DNA of 64,000 bases. Origin: Favolaschia claudopus (lineage: Eukaryota; Basidiomycota; Agaricomycetes; Agaricales; Mycenaceae). The stretch covers positions 62,001 through 126,000 of the forward strand of contig JAWWNJ010000170.1 of the NCBI GenBank assembly GCA_037176885.1. The letters are read 5' to 3'. The notes beneath the pieces were generated by a model, which made no database searches, was not told the DNA's origin, and worked only from the letters and a program-made list of their open reading frames with translations. The position numbers and the translations under genes were made by a program. Positions 31,811 through 42,092 of the stretch are shown here, piece by piece; position 1 is the stretch's first letter; each line of letters begins with the position of its first letter.

Positions 31811-32203
31811 TGGCGCGCAGAAGTTCCAAGGTCGGATCTCATTGCACCTCCAGCCCCCCAAAGAATAAATTGGGCCGGTCAAAACGCGAAAATAACAGCA
31901 AAAACGCGAAAATGGGGCTTTTGGTGCTCAGAAGTTCCAAGGTCGGATCTCATCGCACCTCCAGCCCCCAGGAGGGAGGAAAAGCAAGAAAAGGGAAGCC
32001 ATAGACTCACCTAACATGCTTGCCCACAATCCACCCGAAGAAACCGAGCTGAGAGGCCGAGTTGGTGGTGAGGTGGTGGTGGTGAGCTGTGGTGAGTTGT
32101 GTGACGGTCACCATGGTCATGTGAATATCACATGACGTGACGATCCGTGCAACCAACAGCCACATCGCTGCCACGAGGACTTTGCTTCCTCTTGTCCTCT
32201 GTG
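31811..32203. promoter_or_regulatory. Shared divergent promoter of TET/JBP and KDZ transposase
   Basis: Between the two divergent genes. It contains a near-exact duplication of a ~42-bp block including CAGAAGTTCCAAGGTCGG and GCACCTCCAGCCCCC, at about 31817-31860 and 31929-31972. The duplicate is a candidate shared regulatory element. Confidence 0.5.
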
Positions 32204-35200
32204 ATGTCTTCAACAAAGAAACGAAAATTTACAGGCTCCTCAAACTCAAAGAAAGTCATTCTTATGGGCACCACCTCGACTGCTTCAACGAGCCGAAAAC
32301 AATTGCTCAATCGGGCGGGCCAAGACCGTTATCGTCAGAAGGGGGCTGAAGAGCTGAAGACAAGGATGGAGAGTGGGTGAAAAAAATTAATTCTCTACCT
32401 CTTTTTATTGAATGACAGCTAGACATGAACGAGGATGAGCTGGAACAAATTCGAGCGATTCGGTCGTTTGGGGAGGGACCTTCGGAGGATCGAGAGCAGA
32501 GTCCGGATTTTGTCAATATGAGTGATGTGCTGGACGGGAGTGCTAGAATTGAAATAAGCCATGCGGGAGGGGAATTTCTTGAGACACTTCAAGAAGGTCT
32601 GGAGGATGAGGTTCGGAAAAGGTCGAGGTGAGTTTTTTTTTCGCCTGTTTTTCTTTCGGCACTTCTTCGAAAATATTAATGCTTCACTTTTCAGTAAAAA
32701 GTCGCGTCCAGATTACCGAATTCGGGACGATCGTACCCAGAACTTGGTGAACGGCTGGGATTCTCAGATGGATCGACTGGTGCCTGCGTACATGGAGTGG
32801 TGTGTGGATCAGGTCGATCCCGCTTCAAAATCTTCGACCTCGACACCTAGCTCACCAACACCGAGCTCTCCACAGGCCATAGAGGTTAAGGAGATACACG
32901 TCGTGGATTTATTTGGTAAGCTAAGAATCTCGAATTTCTGAATTTCTTGTAAATCTGATGGACCTCTTTATCAGAGACGGGAACGAAGGAGGTGGAATTG
33001 AATAACGGGGGAAAGGGGGTGCCTGCCGCGTTGGTGAGACAAGGCTTGATACCTTGCTCTCCGTACACGCCTTCTGTAGCTGTGACGGTGAATGTGCTGG
33101 AGCTGTATCGGGTGACTCATTCCCGTTGCCCCCAGCTCTCCATTCAAGCATTTGTGAAGACATTGAGTGATATTCATGGGGTAATTCAGCCGTTGCTTTC
33201 GAGTATATGTTAACTCACTAGCTTTGAAGGTTCCTTACCGACCATATTTACGACAGCAGTTTTCGATATGTTATGATCTGTACTTGGAGCTTCGACGACA
33301 AACAGACAAGAAAGTAAACGAGGCGTTAGGCCGCGACACACCTCACTGGCGTCTGAAGCATGCATGCCCAGCATGCATGTACAAGCTTCGGGACGAGGAG
33401 CGGCTCGTCTTCCGTTTCCTCTCTACGATCGATGGGAACAATTCTTTGAAGCGGGTTTTGAGAAGGCGGAAGACGGATGGATCGGAAACCGAGCCGACTC
33501 TCGGTGATTCTATCGAGCACGATGACTCTCGAGATGGAGGAGGGGACTACTTTCTTTCGAGGGAACAGGTGGATGAGTGGGCGAAGGGAAGGCTTGCGGA
33601 GATGCTGTCGTCTGATGAGGTGTGTATCTTCTATCCTTATCTTTGTTGTTTGCCTGAAATACTTTTCAGGTTGGAGGTGATAGCGAAGCCAGTCCCTGTT
33701 CGGGTCGATGGAAAAACATGATCGAAGATGTGACGTCGAAAATGTGGGGGATCTTCGACGAAACCGGGATCTTCCTGGCTCTGTGTCGACACGGGTTCGT
33801 CTTGGTGGTGACGGACATGGTCCGGAGCGGGGAGCTGTATGTTCTTGGGTTCCCTCTTCCCTTTGTCGAATGAAGCTAATGTCTTGAAAAGGTCAAAGTA
33901 TCCCTTGGCGGCAGTCAACGCCCTGCTCGATGCGTTTAGCATCGATGCGGTGGAGACGTCGTCGGAATCGGAGGAGGAGTTGACTGAGGAGGAGGAGGAG
34001 CTCGTAGTTGGGTTCGATGTGGGGTGTAATTTCGGAAAGATCGTGAAGAAGAGCCCTTTGGCAGAGAAGGCCAAGGCTCAAGGATTCCGACCGCTAGTGG
34101 GGTCTTTCCATGGGCATGCCCATAACCGGCTCTGCCAGCTCTCCTTTCTTGCGACTTATGTGGAGGGTATGGGATTGGAGGATTTGGAGGGGTGTGAGAG
34201 ATACTTCTCTCGTTCCAATGGGTTGGCCAAGTGCACTCGTTATGCGAGCAAATTCCACCGTAGGCAGGAAATCACGACCTTCATGAAGCATATCGATGAC
34301 TTCGAGACCTACGCCAACCTTAGTACGTGACTTTTTGTGAGGAAGGATTGTTGCTGATTGTCTTTAGGCAAATTCATCTGCAATAACTATCGACAGGCCC
34401 TGACAATTCTCAAGACGGAGCCGGCCTTGAAGAGTTGGATGGATCAAGAGAATGTAGCCGGCTACGACGCCTTTCATGTCTGGCTGTCGGAGGAACACGA
34501 TTATCTGATGGGGCTTGAGAACGGCTTGCCAAAGAAGCGGGAGGAAACCATTGAGATGGAGTACGTTCAGAGGCTGGTCAATTACAAGGGGAGCCAGTAA
34601 GTCATAAACATATCTTGATCGATTCATTGGGCTTATGTTACTATTCAGGGGACGACTCTCGAAGATCCTAGACCAGGAGAGGCGGGCTAGAGCTGATGAT
34701 GCGGACTATGACCCCAAACCCGTGTCCCCCGTGGCTCGACGTCATGCTATCGAGCAGCGAAATCGAGACATAGCCTTGGTCGAAGACCTGGAGGAGAGGA
34801 TGAAGATTGAGGAACGTTGGGCCGAGAACTCTTCGGAGTGGGACCTTGCGATCAAGGCTTTGGCTGATCTGCGTTATCAGAAGGCTCTGGATGAGATTGA
34901 GCGGGTAATTGTTGAGCGTTTGCTGGAGATGACCAAGGCTGGTCAATCTGATACCTGTGACTTTCCCTTATCTCCTCCTTTGCCTTCGCTAATCAGGTCT
35001 CCATAGGTTATGAGCTTCGTCAACACATTGCAAAAGCACTCCAAGCTCGTTCCAAAACTATACGAAACGCCATCGAACGGTACAATCTCGTGGCCCTGGA
35101 GATGGACCCCCCTATGCCTACGCTCCTCGCAGATGATGTCGTTCGTTATGGATTTCTCTCTGACTTCGATCTGCTGCGCGACACAACAGACAGTGTTCGA

Positions 35201-35731
35201 AGTAAGCCTTGGACTCGTCCTGCATATCGACTGGCTATGGACAAGTACTTCAAAATTTGTCGGGCTCGAGAAGAGATTCAGCGGCTGAATGTGGAGATTC
35301 GACGACTGGTGACCTGGATTGATGATGAAGATAAGTTTCTTCGGGGGAAGTATCTTTCCTTCAAGTCGTCAGACCCCTCGCTCGCCATCCAGATAGATCT
35401 ATACCGTCGGAGAAGAGCTCGCTTTGACCGGACACACATGGAACGACTGTGGGCCTTGGCGAAGACTCCAGGTTTCACAGGCTCGGTTTCCCCAGGTGTT
35501 TCATTGGAAAGGCAGGCAGAGCTGGCCAGGGATATGGATGTTGAGATGGAGGAGCCAGGTGAGTTTGACAGGAGATGGAATGAGGGACGTGAAGAGGGAT
35601 GGGAGGATGAAGGCTCAGGTGATGAAGGGGAGGACGCAGAGCAGGAGAAGGTCTCTGGGCTTCTGTACCAGCTGAACATGCTAGCGGTGGATCCAGAAGC
35701 GGGGAGAACCACTGCGGACTTGACTTTGTGA
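32204..35731 (+). CDS. KDZ-family transposase
   Basis: A spliced gene of about ten exons from ATG 32204 (MSSTKKRKFTGSSNSKK) to TGA 35731, ending 40 bp before the right TIR. N-terminal basic region, then RPDYRIRDDRTQN. The KDZ core follows: ELYRVTHSRCPQLSIQAFVK, HACPACMYKL (zinc ligands), the first catalytic Asp in TIDGNNSLKR, FDETGIFLALCRHGFVLVV, the second Asp in FDVGCNFGK, HGHAHNRLCQL (zinc) and the Glu in GLEDLEGCERYFSRSN, then a large helical C-terminus with an acidic tail. This is the RNase H-like fold of KDZ transposases. Introns are 40-60 nt with GTATGT/GTGAGT-type donors. All catalytic residues are present and I see no frameshift. Confidence 0.9.
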
Positions 35732-35771
35732 TGGTATTTCCTTTCCTGAAGCTTTCCCCGTCTGTTTCCCC

Positions 35772-36131
35772 CCCTCCCCCCCTAGTACTTCCTTTTCTGG
35801 CACCCCCCCATAGACGCTGTATTTTTCGGTGATTTTTCATGTATTTTTCATGTATTTTACGGCTATTTTACGATTACATTTCCTTTTTGGGCAGTAGATG
35901 CCTGTGGACCATCTACAAGTCCCAAAGTTATTGAAAGTTAATGAAAGATACTCAAAGTTATTGAGCTAAGCTGTACTTCTCCTCAATATATATATTTGCT
36001 GAAAGTTATTGAAAAGATCTCCGAAAGATATCGACAGGAGCTCTGCGCCACGGTTTTCGCCACTAGTTAGTGTTGTAGGTGGACAATGTTGTACCACACT
36101 TATTACTGGGGTTATGTGGGCAGTATAGGTG
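35772..36131. repeat. KDZ right TIR
   Basis: Inverted copy of the left TIR (23434-23790), ending GCAGTATAGGTG, followed directly by the 8-bp duplication GTGAGACT. Confidence 0.9.
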
Positions 36132-36161
36132 GTGAGACTTGAAGTCTAGGCTTGCCGAGAC

Positions 36162-36410
36162 TCAGAGGCGCAGAATATCCAGTGGAATAAGGACTTCAAG
36201 GAGCATGTAGGCGGTCACGGCAATGGAGTCGTTCACAAAAAGGCTTCCGCGGCGGCTTGAAGTACTTGAGAAGTTGAAGTAGAACTGGACGATTGGAGTT
36301 CTATTTTTAGAATTTTGAGCGCGGAAAAAGGGTCTTACAGAACTCCTGAGATGTCCAAGATACTGCGGGAAATCGGACGAAGTTGGCTTGACAAAACAAT
36401 TGTATTGCAA
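36162..36410 (-). CDS. Possible small element B antisense gene (B1b)
   Basis: An open frame from 36410 (MQYNCFVKPTSSDFPQY) with a GTAAGA donor near 36345 and a CTAAAAATAG acceptor near 36305. The downstream exon is Arg/Phe-rich with stops in two frames, at 36162 or earlier. It lies between B2 and the KDZ insertion. There is no recognisable domain and the 38-nt intron is short. Low confidence. Confidence 0.25.
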   Translation of the reverse strand: MQYNCFVKPTSSDFPQYLGHLRSSVRPFFRAQNSKNRTPIVQFYFNFSSTSSRRGSLFVNDSIAVTAYMLLEVLIPLDILRL

Positions 36411-36581
36411 GCACTGCTAAGTATATACGAGACACCCGGGGATTTGGACAGTTGCTGGTTGAACAGCAAATATGTGCGGTTGAACGCACGACGATACAAT
36501 AGGGAACACTGAGAGTCGACGGTTTATGTGTCTAAAGAGTGAAGGCACATAGGTATATAGGCCGCGGGAGGACGATCAAGT

Positions 36582-38274
36582 CTAGGAGGCGGAAAGGTTT
36601 AACTGGAGAGCTATAAAAATAAACGCAGAGACATACCGCGGAATTAGCAGGGCGCATAATGGGATCCTCGTTGTCGGCATGATGGATCTTCATGAGCTGC
36701 TCGAGCTGGTCATCCATCTCCTCGTAGGCGCGAAGCCAGTAGCGATACTTGAAGGAAGCGGCGGCCATGTTCCGGCGGAGGTAGCGCTCCCGAGCCTTGA
36801 AACCTTGCGCGTCCAAGTGCTTGAGTTGGTTCTGAGAAACCTTCCAGGTCTTGTTGACATCGTCCGAATGCATGATGGCGATGAGGTCCTTGTCCATGGT
36901 GTCTATAATAAAATTTAGACGAAATTAGATCAAGGAGAAGATGAACTCGTACCAGGGACTTTGGGCTCGTAGTCGAGGTCGACGTCATCCGGTTCGGTAC
37001 GGGCACGCTTGTTGCTGCGGTTGGACACAGGGTTCAACGACAAAGCAGGCTATGAGCGAGAATTAAGCAGAGAAACGGAGTTGACGAATATTTCACGCAC
37101 CATAAGTGGTTCCGCGGGCACCATCTACAACAATTGATGAACGTTAAGCGAGAATTCAACCGTGGGATATGGGTTACGTACCTTCTCGTCCTCGTCAGGA
37201 CAAGTGGAAGATGTGTCGGAGTTCTTCGCCTTGGGGCCTTTGCCCTAATAAAAAGGATGTTATAAAAATAGAACAAAGTGAAAAGGCAAACGCACAGGAA
37301 CTTTACGAACATTTTTGAACATGTCCTCTGGAACGGGATCGTCAATGATGCGCACGGATTTGCCGTCGTCTTGAGGAGCCTTACCGGCAGGGATACCGTC
37401 CTTGGGTTTGACAGGGCAGTTGTCCTGGCCGTGCTGGTGAGAAGAGCAAGACGAACAAACGGAAATCTGGGTGAATGAAGAGGAAAGTGCAGAGGGATAA
37501 AAATAGACGCACAGTGTCGTTCTTGCCCTTTGGCGCACTGTTCTTCTGGAAGGAGAGACCAGGGGGCAAAGAGGAGCCTCCTGCGCGATAGTTGGCTCCC
37601 ATGGCAGCGATATAGAGAGGGTTGATTCTACCTTCGTCCTTGTCGAGATCCATCTGGAGTTGGTTAATACCATAGATAATCTTCGTAACGTCTGAGGAAT
37701 ACCTGATCAGCGACGGAAGCTTCCTCCGCGGAGTCGTCGTCCCCGGAATCGTCGATGACTTCAACAGACTTACCCTGCATTATAGAGGACAGTTCAGGAC
37801 CAGGAGGCATGCGACGAACACGAGAAAGCACCTGTTGAACTTGAGCCTTAGCACGGTGGCCCTTGATGGCTGCCGCGGCCTTGTCGCGCTTGCTATTCTT
37901 GGCGTTGTGGTAGTTGTTGAGCATGCGGTCGATAGCGCCAAGCTGGGAAGTAGGGATCTTGAACTTGGAGATCTTGTACTCGTCCCTCATAGCGTTGGAG
38001 GCGGCAGTAAGAGCATTGACGACCTTCTCGTTGGAGGGGTGCTGAAGGGACTGAGCGAACAGTTTGAAGTCCGACTAAAAATAGACAGAGTTAGCGCGGA
38101 AAGCGTTTGGGCATGCAGAAAATATGGACGAACCGCCGCGGCTGCGAACGTGCTGAGCGTAGAGTGAATGACAGCCGCAGGGAGAGAGTCTCTGAGGGCG
38201 AGGACCCGTTGAAAGTCGCGTTCAGCTTCAAGGATAAGGTTGGACGCTTCGATGAGCGCAGAGCGTGGTGCCAT
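36582..38274 (-). CDS. Element B antisense gene B2
   Basis: A spliced gene starting at ATG 38274 (MAPRSALIEASNLILEAERD). It has at least seven exons with 40-60-nt introns whose acceptors often read CTATTTTTAG. Exons encode a helical region (FKIPTSQLGAIDRMLNNYHN), an acidic segment (VIDDSGDDDSAEEASV), a small Cys/His-bearing piece (CSSCSSHQHGQDNC), an acidic/basic region near 37200-36960 and a C-terminal helical domain (HLDAQGFKARERYLRRNM; YWLRAYEEMDDQLEQL). The order and residues resemble A1 in element A (for example IPSSIEAVFAYIEELQKVRN against the IPTSQLGAIDRML segment). Function unknown. Confidence 0.55.
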
Positions 38275-38279
38275 GGCAT

Positions 38280-39330
38280 GCGATGAAGGCCTGTAGGCGA
38301 CGAAGAAATGAGCAGAGCACAGAAGTCAATTTATAGTTTTGACTAGGAGAGCTTGGTTAAATTATTAATGACCGGCCACGATCGTAAAAACGAGCCAAGG
38401 CTGTTGGTTGCACCTCTAACTGAATTGAATATGCGAGGACGCATCTTTTTTCTTTAGTGAGGGGGAGAATATAGAGCAACAGACAACCGCGGGAGGGTAT
38501 TGCCACCGCGGGCCTTGCAAATTTACCCATAAAGAGACAGGGAAATTTCGTTTTGCTAAAATTAGACGATTTTGAGCTGGAGCGTTGCAAAAGCCAAGTT
38601 GCGGAAGAGTTTTAAGGCTGAATAATGTCGATCGGTTCCTATACGATCAATTTTAAGAGGCAGTTAGGGATGATAGTGGGTATTCTATTAAGCAAGAGAC
38701 TTGTAGAATATACAGGCGGGAGTACAGAACTCTACCTTGAGTACCCACCGCGGTACTTACATGAAAGAGAGTTGGACTGTGCTAAAAATAGACCCGCGGA
38801 AAACTGAAAGAGAAGAGTTGGCTAGAGGAAACTTTTTGACGACTTGAAGAAAAGTGTCAATTAAGTGTCAAGTGTGACTTCTGATTGAAGTACAGGAGAA
38901 ATTGGACTGATTCCAATAAAGTTGAAGAAGGATTTTGACGATGGACTTGGTCAAAATTCAGCCTTCGGCAATCTCCGAAGAATTGATGACGGCATGATGG
39001 CCGGTTGATGTTGACTTAGTGGATTTCTTGGAGACTAAATTCTTACAAAGAATTCACACGGTTGAATTAGAGCATCAATAGGCGCCAGTGGGCGCCAGTG
39101 TATTGGACTCAAGGTAGCGGGTTTACAAACACAGTAAACTAAGCTATGGCTACTGAGTCTAGATATATACAAGGTTGTTTTTTTTGAGTTGGTCTACGAT
39201 ACGGCTGGAGACAACAGCACTACAGAGATATATCTTCGATTGTTTAAGGACTGGAAGAGGACAGTCCGAGTACATTTGTAGGTAAAAAAAACAATTTGCA
39301 AAAAGTCAAGACGAACGCGAGTTGCACGAG
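38280..39330. other. Element B intergenic region
   Basis: No convincing gene. Holds four CCGCGG sites (38490 to 38795), a tandem GGCGCCAGTG pair near 39080 and repeated TAAAAATAGAC-type motifs. Confidence 0.4.
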
Positions 39331-39333
39331 AGT

Positions 39334-41252
39334 TCAGCCGCGGTCCACACCCTTGCCCTTATCAACCGAGGAGGGCGTCTCAACTACCTTCCCATGGCGA
39401 GCCTTTGACGAACCGGGAGATGGTGTCTCCAACAAAGGCGCCGATCCAAACGTAGGAGGCGGGGTTGGTGGCCTGGCTGCAGGAGTAGAAGTCGCAGGAG
39501 CAGGCTTAGATGAAGAGGGCCCCGCGGATGAAAGATCGTCGAAAGAAGCGACGGGACCGAGTTTAGGATCCACCGTCTTCAAGACGCCCTGGAGATCTAA
39601 ATCGGGGATGAGACGAGCGGAGAACTTGGGTTGATAGGTGTAGCTCTCGATGTCGCCCGCTGCGTTCGTTACTGGAATTGCGCCGGAGGTAGCCTCATGA
39701 GCAACGAAGTCTCGTTCCAACTCATAGAACGGCTTCTGCGACAAGACGTGCGCCACAAAATCGCGAGCCAGGTCCGCGCCTTCTTTATCCACAAAGAAGT
39801 CGTTGAACTGCTCGACGGCGAGAGAACGCTCCGCACCGGAGATCGTAAGGGCGGAATCTTGCGCTTGCAAGCGGAGATTGTTGAGAGCACGGACGTGGGC
39901 GAAACTCGTGAACTGAGCATCCTCGTACGCCTGCACAAGACGCTGAAGTGCGGCGGCGATGGTGTGGGGAGCTACCGCGATGAAGGGTCGCATACACTCA
40001 GCGAACCGCTTGAATTCGAGAGGCGTCCAGTTGTGAGAGCACTGATGCTTGCGGTCCGCGCAGCGAGTGCAGACGGACGAACGACCCCCGACGGGCCTGC
40101 ATTCGGCGTAGTTGAGAACGCAATTCAGACAGGGAAAGGCGATCTTGGACAGCATGGGTGGCACCAGGGACGTCTGGACGTAGGACGTAGGGATCTTCAT
40201 ATGCGCTGGAGAAGGCATACCTGGAATAAAAGAAACCAAAGATGAGCCATTGTACGAAGAGAACAGAACCTTCAGACTTACCAGTCTCGGGAATATCAAA
40301 GAACATGTTGATTAACTGAGCACGAGTGGTAATGTCGAAGATAGGACCCACAGGGGTCATAGAACGCTCAGACGGAGGAGCAGGAGTCGGCGAGCGACCA
40401 GGCGAAGGAGAGATTGCCATGCGCGGACGCTTAGCAGGTGGCTCCTCGCTATCTGACTCTTCGCTGTCAGAGAAAGCGGGAACCCGGGGCCTTCTTGTGG
40501 GAACGGTGACGATGCTGGGGACGCAGAACCCCGCACCGTAATGCTTGCCTTTCGGGTCCGCGGCGAGGATGGTGTCTTGAATTTCAGAGGAAGGACGGAG
40601 ATCACGGTATAGCGCGATCAATTCCTCCGCTGCGGCGACGTCGGGAATGACTTTGGCGATGTGACGAGCAGCGCGCGCGAGGGCCCACAGGAATGCCTCG
40701 ACGTTCAAAGGCAGGTTGGGGTGTTCGCGACGATAAGGGGACTAAAAGAATAATAAGTATTGGATTAAGGATGAGAAAGACATAAACACGTACGAGGACT
40801 GGGGTCAACAATACTAAGCTACGGATCTGTTCGTCCGACGGCGGCGGCGGCTTGTGGATAAAAAGCGGGATGAGGTCGCGCGCGAAAGAGTTGTCGAAGG
40901 GAGCCCAGAAAGCAGCAGTGGGATCATCCGAGGGAATCTGCGGTGGTGGTTCGAACAGAGCTGCATGAGTCGAGGGACCGGCAGCGACGACGACAGGCTC
41001 CTCCGCGGGTGGAGACTTGATTTTGCGAGAAGAAGAGGGCGCGGGAGGTTCTGGGGTCGACGCCGCCGACTCTTCTGATTCGGGAAGGTCTGGCTCGACG
41101 TCCTTGGGAACGACGACAGAGGAGCGGCCAGGGCCCACTTTAGCACCAGCCTTATTCTTGCGCGGACGTTTGGCCGCAGAAGTAACCGACGTTCGTGTGG
41201 ATCGACGAGGTGGTTCAGCACTGGCAGCGGAGTCTTTCTTCTTTACGGGCAT
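39334..41252 (-). CDS. Element B antisense gene B3, Zn2Cys6-like protein
   Basis: The largest antisense gene, upstream end facing the 3' LTR. Exon 1 from ATG 41252: basic N-terminus (PPRRSTRTSVTSAAKRPRKN, a likely nuclear signal), Pro/Ser-rich linker, then FWAPFDNSFARDLIPLF. Exon 2 (about 40740-40285): helical region (VEAFLWALARAARHIAKV), basic/acidic SDSEESDSEEPPAKRPR. Exon 3 (about 40219-39334): CLNCVLNYAEC...CTRCADRKHQC, spaced C-x2-C-x6-C-x9-C-x2-C-x6-C, a canonical Zn(II)2Cys6 spacing, then an Ala-rich helical region and a Pro/Ser tail. Layout matches the split gene epsilon of element A (VYWAAFNHPCARSL...). Candidate DNA-binding regulator, though the finger loop is weakly basic. Confidence 0.65.
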
Positions 41253-42080
41253 GGTCCGGCGATGAACACCAGAGGGATGTTGTTGTTGGGAATGAACAAG
41301 TAAAAGAAGGAACCAAGTAGGAGGCTACTCGGCGACGTAAGCGTCGAGGAGCGTGTCAAAGGACCAGGAGAATAACCAAGAAGACGGCCACAGGGTGTAA
41401 GACACTGTGTGTGGTGGTGGTGGAAGGAAGGAAGAAGTGGGCGCTAAAAGTCGCACCCACTCAACCTATAAGTCAGCGCGGACTTAGAGAAATTTTCTCT
41501 AAGTCGCCACGCCTTCAGAGGACTGAATTGAACACTCAGTGACTCACCTTGAAGGAAGAATAGAAGACGAAAGTTAATCTAGGGCGCAGCCACAGTAATT
41601 AGAAGCCAGTATTAAGGTTTGATGAAGAACCTAGGGCTGATTGCCAGGGCAGAGGCGGCCGCGGCGAAAGATAAGTCGGGGGTACAGATTAGATAAAGCG
41701 GAAGTGCAAACACACTTAGGATTAGGGTTGGCGAGAGCCAGGACGGCGAAAATTTGACCAAGTGGAAGAATATAAGGAAAAGAGGTGAAAAACCCCTGTC
41801 CGCATATTTCAGACAGAAAGTGTCAATGACGTCATATGCCGTAATGATTGGCGTCCGCGGAAGCAACTGTCTAAATTAACAGACGGAAGGTCTTAGCGAG
41901 TAGTGCAGGAGGACTTGACGAGAACAAGTCGCTCGAGGAAAAAGGGACAGAGAAGTAGTTTGCAGTTGGTCTAAAAATAGACGTCCGCGGGAGTTGTCAT
42001 CCTTGCGGTCCACTAGATTTAAAGCCAAAAATAAGCACAGGCTTTGGTGCTGGCTATAGACCGAGGACGGTCTAGATTTA
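41253..42080. other. B3 upstream region
   Basis: No further gene. Contains CCGCGG sites (for example near 41650, 41855 and 41990) and the palindromic context GTCTAAAAATAGACGTCC near 41970. It should include the B3 promoter. Confidence 0.4.
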
Positions 42081-42092
42081 GTGAAGGGGAGA
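42081..42092 (+). other. Element B polypurine tract
   Basis: GTGAAGGGGAGA lies immediately before the 3' LTR, the position of the plus-strand primer. Confidence 0.7.

Larger units (their letters stand above)
23434..36131. mobile_element. KDZ DNA transposon carrying a TET/JBP dioxygenase
   Basis: 12,698 bp bounded by long terminal inverted repeats starting CACCTATACTGCCC, with a perfect 8-bp target duplication GTGAGACT (23426-23433 and 36132-36139). It holds at least four spliced genes packed to the TIR edges: KDZ transposase (+), TET/JBP (-), an uncharacterised protein (-) and a KDZ-associated protein (-). KDZ (Kyakuja-Dileera-Zisupton) elements linked with TET/JBP genes were described in basidiomycetes (Iyer and colleagues, 2014). 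TIRs, TSD and transposase look intact, so it may be autonomous. Confidence 0.92.
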
